A DNA stretch of 6,888 bases from an uncultured Eubacteriales bacterium (GTDB lineage Bacteria; Bacillota; Clostridia; Christensenellales; Aristaeellaceae): contig USCR01000126.1 of assembly GCA_900553295.1 (NCBI GenBank), forward strand, positions 1-6,888. Reading direction: 5' to 3'. The position numbers and the translations under genes were made by a program. Of the stretch, positions 1 through 5,095 are shown piece after piece. The notes under the pieces are model-generated. The model did not search any database, had not been told where the DNA came from, and was given only the letters and a program-made list of their open reading frames with translations. Position 1 is the stretch's first letter. Every line of letters begins with the position of its first letter.

Positions 1-37
1 GCTTTCCGCGCGCCCTTTGGAAACCTTCGGCCCCCAT
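1..37 (-). CDS. Possible 5' end of a gene running off the left edge
   Basis: An ATG at 37-35 on the minus strand opens a frame that stays open to the window edge, reading MGAEGFQRARGK. An AGGAG lies 11 nt upstream, which is a little far for a ribosome binding site. A CTCC further upstream could pair with that GGAG and hide it. Twelve codons are too few to recognise a family, and an open frame this short is expected by chance. The call rests only on the position, downstream of minus-strand genes, and on the modest Shine-Dalgarno match. It may not be a gene. Confidence 0.25.
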   Translation of the reverse strand, partial: MGAEGFQRARGK

Positions 38-114
38 ATTTGTGGAAACTCCTGCAAGCTAGGGAGCAGTAAGTTTCATCCTTTTGAAAGCGAGCACTTT
101 TTCCAGTAGTCTGA

Positions 115-153
115 GGCGCGTCCCCCACGGAGGACGCGCCCTGGGACGTCCTC
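115..153 (-). other. GC-rich inverted repeats able to form two competing hairpins
   Basis: Positions 115-123 (GGCGCGTCC) and 132-140 (GGACGCGCC) form a perfect 9-bp stem with an 8-nt loop. Positions 130-136 (GAGGACG) and 147-153 (CGTCCTC) form a perfect 7-bp stem with a 10-nt loop. The two stems share 132-136, so only one can form at a time. The element lies 31 nt beyond the stop codon of the secreted-protein gene. No U-run follows the 115-140 hairpin in minus-strand RNA, so it is not a standard intrinsic terminator. It may be a 3' structure of the upstream message, a leader element of a gene further left, or a protein-binding site. Confidence 0.5.
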
Positions 154-184
154 GGGAATGTTCATCTACCGGCAGGCGTCTTTT

Positions 185-769
185 TTATTGCTGCTCCAGC
201 CCCATTTCCTCCAGCAGCGCCGCGGCTTCCGCTGCGCTCATGTGCAGGAAGGTGGCCTGCTCCGACAGTACGCCGGTACCCAGGTCCATCAGCGTGACCA
301 GGGTGGACCATTCCTCCCCGCAGGCAACAAGCACCAGGAGGTTATCCCCCTCCCACGCTTCGGGCAGAGGCAGGCATTCGCTGGCCATGGCAATGGACTG
401 GGCCGCAATATGGGCCGCGCCCAGGGTGCTGCCCAGCCAGTTGGCAATGCTGCTAACGGTCCGTTGCCGGGCCAGGGGGAGCAGGGTTTCCGGCAGCACG
501 GCATCGCCGGTGGCCATCAGGCTGTCCGCCTGGGCCGCAGAGACGGCATAGCGCGCGGCCTCCTCCGCCTGGGCCGTGGCGGCAAAGCCGTCCAGCAGCT
601 GGCCTATCTCGCCATTACCACCCATGAGCGCCCGCCACTCCTGGCTGCCCGAGAGGGTTTTCACCAGCCCGGTGAGGCGCAGGCTTTCCTGGGCCACCCA
701 GTCCTCCTCCTGGGCCAGGGCCGTCAGGGGCAGGCACAGGGCCAGTACAAGCGCAAGCATACGTTTCAT
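185..769 (-). CDS. Secreted protein of unknown function
   Basis: This is a 194-residue protein that I do not assign to a known family. The N-terminus is a clear Sec signal peptide: MKR, a Leu/Ala-rich core (residues 4-18), and a likely type I cleavage site after ALA at residue 19, giving a mature protein that starts QEEDW. Cys12 sits inside the hydrophobic core without a proper lipobox, so a lipoprotein is unlikely. The mature part (about 175 residues) is rich in Ala, Leu and Glu, has no further membrane segment, and looks mostly helical. It has two cysteines, C132 and C150, which could form a disulfide outside the cell. The start is supported by an AGGAGG (785-780) that lies within the last codons of the upstream hydrolase gene. 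Only 3 nt separate that gene's stop from this ATG, which implies one operon and probable translational coupling. The GC content and start context look like those of its neighbours. Confidence 0.8.
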   Translation of the reverse strand: MKRMLALVLALCLPLTALAQEEDWVAQESLRLTGLVKTLSGSQEWRALMGGNGEIGQLLDGFAATAQAEEAARYAVSAAQADSLMATGDAVLPETLLPLARQRTVSSIANWLGSTLGAAHIAAQSIAMASECLPLPEAWEGDNLLVLVACGEEWSTLVTLMDLGTGVLSEQATFLHMSAAEAAALLEEMGLEQQ

Positions 770-772
770 GGT

Positions 773-1456
773 TTAATCTCCTCCTTGTGTAAAATCCAGC
801 AGCATGTTTTGCAGCTTTTCCACGGAGTAGGCCTGCCGGTTCGCCAGGGCCCACTCATCGGGCAAACCATAGCCATAGCAGGCGGACACAGTGGGCAGGC
901 CATTGTCCCGGCCCGCCAGGAAGTCGCCCTTGCGGTCGCCCACCATCACCGCCCGCTGGGGGCGCATCTGGTCCAGCACCATGCGCAGCGCCTGGGTCTT
1001 GGTTTTTCCGGGAATCAGCGGCTGCACCCGGGCAAAAAAACCGGCGGTGCCCGTCACCTCCATGGATAGGCGAAGGTAATCCCGCAGGCCATTGCTCACC
1101 ACCACCAGCTCCGCCTGGCTGCTCAAGGCCTGCAGCAGCTCCTTGATCCCGGGGAAAAGCCGCTGCCAGGTGGGGACAATTTCCATCTCAATGCGCTGGC
1201 GGGTACGCAAATAATCCTCCGCCTTTTCGGCGGGAATGTCCAGCAGCGCCACGGATTCCTGATAGGTGGGGCCGTTGCACCGGGCCAGTTCCGCGTTGGT
1301 CCTGGGGGGCAGGTTCAATTCCTCCAGGGTGCGGCGGATCTGCTCGATGCAAAGGGGCATGCTGTCCGCCAGGGTACCGTCCCAGTCGAAAAAAATGGCC
1401 GTTTTGGGGCCCAGGGGCATGTTCTGGGGGCATGGCCCCACCCGGATGTATTCCAT
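773..1456 (-). CDS. HAD-superfamily hydrolase, phosphoglycolate phosphatase-like
   Basis: The 227-residue product has all four haloacid-dehalogenase motifs. Motif I is FFDWDGTLADS, with nucleophile Asp24 and acid/base Asp26. Motif II is VVVSNG, with Ser121. The motif III lysine is probably K151 or K153 in GKTKTQAL. Motif IV is VGDRKGD, with Asp174 and Asp178 for Mg2+. The roughly 70-residue helical insert between motifs I and II is a C1-type cap, as in phosphoglycolate phosphatase and pyrophosphatase PpaX. The family hydrolyses small phosphate esters in the cytoplasm, and the sequence alone does not reveal the substrate. The start was chosen because GGAGG lies 9 nt upstream; a later in-frame ATG at residue 13 has no ribosome binding site. 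The first 17 residues before the core strand are slightly longer than usual. The gene has its own promoter and is followed after 3 nt by the secreted-protein gene. Confidence 0.9.
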   Translation of the reverse strand: MEYIRVGPCPQNMPLGPKTAIFFDWDGTLADSMPLCIEQIRRTLEELNLPPRTNAELARCNGPTYQESVALLDIPAEKAEDYLRTRQRIEMEIVPTWQRLFPGIKELLQALSSQAELVVVSNGLRDYLRLSMEVTGTAGFFARVQPLIPGKTKTQALRMVLDQMRPQRAVMVGDRKGDFLAGRDNGLPTVSACYGYGLPDEWALANRQAYSVEKLQNMLLDFTQGGD

Positions 1457-1509
1457 ATCACGCAGCCTCCGACGATTCCTTTAGCAGGTTGATTGCGCAT
1501 AGCACTGGC

Positions 1510-1538
1510 ATCATACCACAGCGGCAAGCCTTCGTCAA
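1510..1538 (-). promoter_or_regulatory. Sigma-A-type promoter of the HAD hydrolase operon
   Basis: On the minus strand a -35 box TTGACG (1538-1533) is followed by a 17-nt spacer and a -10 box TATGAT (1515-1510). A TG sits one base before the -10 box, forming an extended -10 element. Each box differs from consensus by one base. The predicted transcription start is near 1503, giving a leader of about 47 nt before the ATG at 1456. The promoter begins about 10 nt beyond the stop codon of the YwaF-like gene, and no terminator is visible between them, so readthrough from that gene is also possible. Confidence 0.75.
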
Positions 1539-1548
1539 ACGGCGGGCG

Positions 1549-2295
1549 TCAGCCCATGTGCCGTCCGCGGTCCAGCGCCTCCCGCCAGTTCAGGGGGAGG
1601 GGAAAGCTCTCCGGCCAGCGGCGCAGGGCCCGGGCGGCCAGCAGGCCCTCCAGGGAGAGCAGCGCCGCCGCCATGGCGCCCAGGGAAGCCACATATGCCC
1701 CATGGCTTCCTCCGCCCAGGGCCGCCAGAGGCGTGCCCGCCACGGGCAGGTTAAGGAACAGATAGTTGGTGCCCGCCAGGTGGTTCAGGCTCAGCGCCAC
1801 GCAGGCGTGAAGAAACAGAAAGCCAAAGGCCACCGCCGCCCCGCTGGGGCGCGGCCGCCACCCCAGGGAAAGGGGAAGCCAGGGCCCAATGACCACCGTG
1901 CAATGGAGCAGATGAAAGCAAAAGGCCATCAGCATGGGCTGGTCGCAGGAAAGAATGGCGGGAAACATCAGCGCGCCCATGCCACCCGGGACGCCCAGGT
2001 ACAGGGAGATTTCCCACAGCCGCCGGGAGCCGCACCGCAGGGCTGGATACAGCAGCACGCCCATCAGGCTGCACAGGTGCAGGGGCAGCGCCGTGCCCAG
2101 GTGGAGCATGCCGTTCACCCCCAGCAGGGCCAGCTGCCCTCCCATGGCGCACAGGGCTGCCCCGCCCAGCAGCAAGGCGTAACGCCCATACAGGCTCCTG
2201 GCGGCACGTATTTGCCCCACATGCCGCAGCATACGGATGCGCCGCATGCCCTGGCCCACCAGCGCGCCCAGCAGCGCAAGCATCAGGAATTGCAT
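1549..2295 (-). CDS. YwaF/TMEM164-like integral membrane protein
   Basis: The 248-residue product is strongly hydrophobic, with about six to seven membrane segments. It carries the pattern I associate with the TIGR02206/YwaF family, which is related to eukaryotic TMEM164: LPLHLCS (residues 70-76), a Gly-rich segment leading to ALMFPAI (108-114), FHLLH (127-131), and NHLAGTNYLFL (171-181). Length is typical for the family. The bacterial members have no firmly established role that I know of. TMEM164 is reported to be a membrane acyltransferase acting on phospholipids, so a lipid-related activity is possible but inferred. The start has a very good GGGAGG 7 to 8 nt upstream. The C-terminus after residue 221 is Arg-rich and probably cytoplasmic. 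The gene follows an intrinsic terminator and a tandem direct repeat, and it is probably transcribed from its own promoter, although I could not identify clear -35 and -10 boxes. Confidence 0.8.
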   Translation of the reverse strand: MQFLMLALLGALVGQGMRRIRMLRHVGQIRAARSLYGRYALLLGGAALCAMGGQLALLGVNGMLHLGTALPLHLCSLMGVLLYPALRCGSRRLWEISLYLGVPGGMGALMFPAILSCDQPMLMAFCFHLLHCTVVIGPWLPLSLGWRPRPSGAAVAFGFLFLHACVALSLNHLAGTNYLFLNLPVAGTPLAALGGGSHGAYVASLGAMAAALLSLEGLLAARALRRWPESFPLPLNWREALDRGRHMG

Positions 2296-2313
2296 ACTTT
2301 CACCTCCCTGTCA

Positions 2314-2346
2314 GTATGCGGCGGCAAGGGAGGATGTATGCAGCGG
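2314..2346 (-). repeat. Two 11-bp direct repeats with a 22-nt period
   Basis: On the plus strand GTATGCGGCGG (2314-2324) and GTATGCAGCGG (2336-2346) differ at one base and start exactly 22 nt apart, about two helical turns. They lie between the terminator of the S-component gene and the ribosome binding site of the YwaF-like gene. That placement fits a pair of operator half-sites for a regulator, but two short repeats in GC-rich DNA can also occur by chance. Confidence 0.45.
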
Positions 2347-2355
2347 AGTGGGCAG

Positions 2356-2385
2356 AAGAAAAGGCCGCGATGGGGAAACGCGGCC
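2356..2385 (-). terminator. Intrinsic terminator after the ECF S-component gene
   Basis: In minus-strand RNA a perfect 7-bp GC stem, GGCCGCG (2385-2379) with CGCGGCC (2369-2363), closes a 9-nt loop and is followed at once by UUUUCUUC (2362-2355). It is placed about 110 nt after the S-component stop codon and upstream of the YwaF-like gene, so it separates these two transcription units. Confidence 0.75.
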
Positions 2386-2487
2386 CTGAAGGGGGATGTT
2401 ATGGGAAGCATTCATGTGCCCCACGCATGTCTTTGCAGGGAAAAGGCAGAGCTTTTTTCGCAGCCCGGGGAACGTTTTGATTCCGGG

Positions 2488-2508
2488 GGCAAAGGTCAAG
2501 CCTTTGCC
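2488..2508 (-). repeat. Inverted repeat spanning the stop codon of the S-component gene
   Basis: GGCAAAGG (2488-2495) and CCTTTGCC (2501-2508) are perfect 8-bp arms around a 5-nt loop. The loop contains the TGA stop codon (2498-2496). No U-run follows, so it is not an obvious terminator. It could be a 3' message structure that protects against decay or affects ribosome release. Confidence 0.5.
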
Positions 2509-3059
2509 ACCAGGGCAGGATGCACCGACAGCCGTGCGCGCTCCAGGGCCAGCACCACCGGCGGCACCAGCAGCAGATGCAGCACCATCCCCGGCCAGGC
2601 ATTCACAAAATCCGCCGTAATAAACGCCTGCCATGTATAGCTGCCACCGGAAAGGCCCATGTACACCGCCATAAAAGCCCCGTGCACCAGCCGGCCGCCC
2701 ACCATGGCCGCCACCAGGGCGCCATACAGGGCCGGAACATGATTTTTGCCGCGCATTTTCAGCAGTGCGCCATAAAGCACGCCGGTCAGCGCCCCGTAAG
2801 CCGCCATTTCAAAGGCCATGGCCAGGGCCGTGGGGAGCATGGGCGGCATACCGAACACAAAGCTCCGCGCCACGGGCAGCACCGCGCCCAGCAGCAATCC
2901 CCATTGCCAGCCGCAGCACAGGCCGCAAATCAGCACGGGCAGGTGCAGGGGGCTGAGCATGTTGCCCACGCTGGGAATCTGTCCGGTGAGAAAGGGCAGC
3001 ACAAACCCTACGGCCATGAGTACGGCGGTAATCAGCAGGTTGCGTAACGAGGTTTTCAC
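2496..3059 (-). CDS. ECF transporter S component (vitamin-binding membrane subunit)
   Basis: The 187-residue membrane protein has about six hydrophobic segments and the signature of a clostridial family of energy-coupling-factor S components: LPFLTGQIP (residues 21-29), LHLPVLICGLCCGW (38-51), GMPPMLPTALAMAFEMAAYG (70-89) and NAWPGM (153-158). S components bind a vitamin or related micronutrient at the membrane and work with the EcfA ATPases and EcfT scaffold. No such genes are in this window, so this is a stand-alone (group II) subunit that would share a common energising module. The ligand cannot be assigned from sequence. The start is a GTG at 3059, chosen because AAGGAGG (3074-3068) lies exactly 8 nt upstream. 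An in-frame ATG at 3104 would add 15 residues encoded by the terminator hairpin and has no ribosome binding site. The cytoplasmic tail after residue 172 is short and contains three basic residues. Confidence 0.88.
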   Translation of the reverse strand: MKTSLRNLLITAVLMAVGFVLPFLTGQIPSVGNMLSPLHLPVLICGLCCGWQWGLLLGAVLPVARSFVFGMPPMLPTALAMAFEMAAYGALTGVLYGALLKMRGKNHVPALYGALVAAMVGGRLVHGAFMAVYMGLSGGSYTWQAFITADFVNAWPGMVLHLLLVPPVVLALERARLSVHPALVAKA

Positions 3060-3080
3060 GGAAACATCCTCCTTGGCAAT

Positions 3081-3135
3081 AAAAAAATCCACGAAGAAAA
3101 CCACCGGACTTCCGTCCGGTGCGCTTCCTTCGTGG
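3081..3135 (-). terminator. Long hairpin plus U-run: terminator or attenuator before the S-component gene
   Basis: In minus-strand RNA an outer 8-bp stem CCACGAAG/CTTCGTGG (3135-3128 with 3096-3089) encloses an inner 8-bp stem CACCGGAC/GTCCGGTG (3121-3114 with 3109-3102) capped by a GGAA (GNRA-type) loop. The segments between them can add about five A-U, G-U and G-C pairs with one bulged base, giving an almost continuous helix of about 21 bp. One base later come seven U (3087-3081). It lies about 40 nt after the MATE stop codon, so it can terminate the upstream operon. It also lies inside the predicted 5' leader of the S-component gene, so it could act as an attenuator. Confidence 0.75.
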
Positions 3136-3148
3136 TTGCAGTAATCTG

Positions 3149-3178
3149 GTTATAGCATAGGGTCGCGGCTGCTGTCAA
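3149..3178 (-). promoter_or_regulatory. Extended -10 promoter upstream of the ECF S component
   Basis: On the minus strand a consensus -35 box TTGACA (3178-3173) overlaps the TGA stop codon of the MATE gene. After 18 nt comes TATAAC (3154-3149), preceded by TGC, an extended -10 motif. The predicted transcription start is near 3142, only about 7 nt before the hairpin at 3135. The leader to the GTG start would be about 83 nt. Confidence 0.7.
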
Positions 3179-4575
3179 GCCTTATCCGCGGCTTGCGGCG
3201 CAAGTTTTTTCCGCCAGCGGCCCAGGCGGAAACAGGCCAGGGTAATGAGCATGTTCAGCGTCCAGGAAACCAGCAGGGAGGCGAAAATGCTGTCCGGGTG
3301 CCCGTTGGGCCAGGCGGGGCTGCGGGTCAGGTAGGCCCACAGGTAGGCGATGGGCAGCCGCAGCAGCACCGTGCACACAATGCTGATCCACATGGGCGTC
3401 ATGGTTTCACCCACGCCGCGCATCACGCCCTGAAGCACCTGGCTCACCGCAAAGGCCAGATAGCCAAAGGCCAGCCACCGCAGGCCGCGAATACCCATTT
3501 CAATCACCGTGGGCGTATTGGTAAACAGGCTGATGAGATGTCCCCCAAAGAACAGGATGCACAGCACCAGCACCCCGGCCACCCCCAGGGCCAGCTTCAT
3601 CAGATCCCTGGTGCCCGTGTGAATGCGGTCCAGCCGCCCGGCGCCGATGTTCTGCCCTGTATAGGTGGTGGACGCGGTGCCGAAGGTAAAGTTGGGCATC
3701 ATGGCAAAGCCGTCCACGCGCATCACCGCCACGCTGGTAGCGATCACCGCCGTGCCCAGGGAGTTGGTCAGGCTCTGCACCACAATGGCCGACAGGGAGA
3801 AAATGGCCTGGGTAATGCCCGCCGGCAGGCCCAGGCCCGTGAGGCGGCGGCACAGCTGCCCGTTCAGGCGCAGGGTGTGGCGGTTAATGTCCACGGTGTC
3901 CCGCATGCGCACCAGGCGAATCAGGCACAGCACCCCGGATACCGCCTGGGCCATGATGGTTGCCCAGGCCACGCCGGCCACCCCCATGCCCAGGTCCCGC
4001 ACGAAATACAGGTCCAGCACAATGTTCATCAGGCTGGCAATCACCAGATAGATCAAGGGGTTCAGGCTGTCTCCCAGGCCGCGCAGCACACCGGAAAGAA
4101 TGTTGTACATGCCGCAGCCCAGAATGCCGATGAAGATAATCTGCAAATACTCCGTGGCGCCCGGGGCCACCTCCGGGGGCGGAGTCACCATGGCCACCAG
4201 CCACGGAGAAACGAAATACCCCACCACGGTCATCACCAGGCCCGAAGCAATGGTCAGAAAAATGGTGGAGCCCACCGCGCGGCTGAGCTGCTCCCGGTCC
4301 TTGGCCCCGAAATACTGGGCGGAAAGAATGCTCGCGCCCGTGGCAATGCCCATGAACAGCACAATGAGCAGGTTCAGGATGGGGCCGGCGGTTCCCACCG
4401 CGGCCAGGGCGGTGTCCCCCACATACTTGCCCACGACGATGCTGTCCACGGTGTTGTACAGCTGCTGGGCCAGGTTGCCCAGCAGCAGGGGAATGGAAAA
4501 CCGGACCAGGCTGTCCATGGGACGGCCTACGGTCATATCCTGCACGCCAAAGGCCTGCTTGATCTTTTGCATCAT
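3175..4575 (-). CDS. MATE-family efflux transporter
   Basis: The 466-residue membrane protein has about 12 hydrophobic segments in two related halves, the size and layout of multidrug and toxic compound extrusion transporters. The N-terminal pattern from IPLLLGNLAQQLYNTVDSIVVGKYVG (residues 28-53) through ALAAVG (57-61) is typical of the DinF-like branch common in Bacillota. The family exports cationic drugs or metabolites from the cytoplasm using a Na+ or H+ gradient; the substrate here is unknown. The chosen ATG at 4575 has GGGGAGG 8 nt upstream and is followed by a second ATG codon. An upstream in-frame ATG at 4848 would add 91 residues of Arg/Pro-rich sequence translated from inside luxS, which is clearly not real. 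The gene begins 22 nt after the luxS stop with no terminator between, so it is probably the last gene of the operon. Confidence 0.92.
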   Translation of the reverse strand: MMQKIKQAFGVQDMTVGRPMDSLVRFSIPLLLGNLAQQLYNTVDSIVVGKYVGDTALAAVGTAGPILNLLIVLFMGIATGASILSAQYFGAKDREQLSRAVGSTIFLTIASGLVMTVVGYFVSPWLVAMVTPPPEVAPGATEYLQIIFIGILGCGMYNILSGVLRGLGDSLNPLIYLVIASLMNIVLDLYFVRDLGMGVAGVAWATIMAQAVSGVLCLIRLVRMRDTVDINRHTLRLNGQLCRRLTGLGLPAGITQAIFSLSAIVVQSLTNSLGTAVIATSVAVMRVDGFAMMPNFTFGTASTTYTGQNIGAGRLDRIHTGTRDLMKLALGVAGVLVLCILFFGGHLISLFTNTPTVIEMGIRGLRWLAFGYLAFAVSQVLQGVMRGVGETMTPMWISIVCTVLLRLPIAYLWAYLTRSPAWPNGHPDSIFASLLVSWTLNMLITLACFRLGRWRKKLAPQAADKA

Positions 4576-4597
4576 GCTCCTATCCTCCCCACCCGCT

Positions 4598-5059
4598 TCA
4601 GGCCGGGTAAACCATCTTTTCCGGGGACCAGTCGCGCAGTACCTCCAGGTACTTTTCCGCTTCGGCCTGGGCGCCGGAAAGGTCGTGCTCCCGATAGTTT
4701 CCGCACTCGATGGCCTTGGCCCCGGGGATCTCCCCCTGGAAGGCGGCGGCAAAGGCAAAGGCGTCCCGGGTAAGCGAAATCGCCTCCTCCTTGCTGACGC
4801 TGTCCCGCAGGAGCAGATAGAAGCCCGTGCGGCAGCCCATGGGCCCAAAATAGATCACCCGGTCGCTGAGATTGGAGGAGCGCGCATAGGTGGCGATGAG
4901 GTGCTCCAGGGTGTGCAACGCCCCCTGGGCCAGGTAATCCCCGCGATTGGGGAACTTCAGGCGCAGGTCGTAGGTGACCACGTCCCCATCCACCCGGGAG
5001 ACGTACATGCCCGGCGTCAGCAGGTCATGGTTGATGGTAAACGAAGCGATTTTCTCCAT
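4598..5059 (-). CDS. luxS: S-ribosylhomocysteine lyase LuxS
   Basis: LuxS splits S-ribosylhomocysteine into homocysteine and 4,5-dihydroxy-2,3-pentanedione, the precursor of autoinducer AI-2, in the activated methyl cycle of the cytoplasm. The 153-residue protein has the full family signature: HTLEHL with metal ligands His49 and His53 and catalytic Glu52, FGPMGCRTGFYLLL with the active-site Cys76, and ECGNY with the third metal ligand Cys119. Length is close to that of the Bacillus subtilis enzyme. All key residues are present, so it should be active as a homodimer. The ATG at 5059 has AAGGAG about 9 nt upstream. It lies 36 nt after the phosphate-transporter stop and 22 nt before the MATE start, which suggests co-transcription with both. 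The SAH nucleosidase that normally supplies its substrate is not in the window. Confidence 0.97.
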   Translation of the reverse strand: MEKIASFTINHDLLTPGMYVSRVDGDVVTYDLRLKFPNRGDYLAQGALHTLEHLIATYARSSNLSDRVIYFGPMGCRTGFYLLLRDSVSKEEAISLTRDAFAFAAAFQGEIPGAKAIECGNYREHDLSGAQAEAEKYLEVLRDWSPEKMVYPA

Positions 5060-5095
5060 GGTGCCTTTCTCCTTTTTTCTTCCTATCTTTTGCGT

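Noticed and set aside
146..186. A plus-strand terminator: imperfect stem followed by six T at 181-186
   Set aside because: The stem is short with mismatches and a G-T pair, and no plus-strand gene precedes it. The T-run overlaps the stop codon of the secreted-protein gene on the other strand.
158..1069. An open frame of 303 codons on the plus strand
   Set aside because: It is antisense to the secreted protein and the HAD hydrolase, whose signal peptide and catalytic motifs are clear.
1432..2640. An open frame of 402 codons on the plus strand
   Set aside because: It runs antisense across the YwaF-like gene and through a promoter and a terminator on the other strand. Its composition is that of a shadow frame.
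3060..3104. A 15-residue N-terminal extension of the S component starting at ATG 3104
   Set aside because: The extension is encoded by the hairpin and U-run, while AAGGAGG lies at an ideal distance from the GTG at 3059.
3060..3142. A known vitamin riboswitch (preQ1, THF, TPP, FMN) before the S component
   Set aside because: The leader is only about 83 nt, mostly one long hairpin, and I could not match the conserved cores of these classes. A covariance-model search (Rfam) would settle it.
3193..4773. An open frame of 526 codons on the plus strand
   Set aside because: It is antisense to the MATE gene, low in complexity (His, Gln, Gly), and has no ribosome binding site or family motif.
4576..4848. 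A 91-residue N-terminal extension of the MATE protein
   Set aside because: It would be translated from inside luxS in another frame, is rich in Arg and Pro, and lacks a ribosome binding site. The ATG at 4575 has a strong one.
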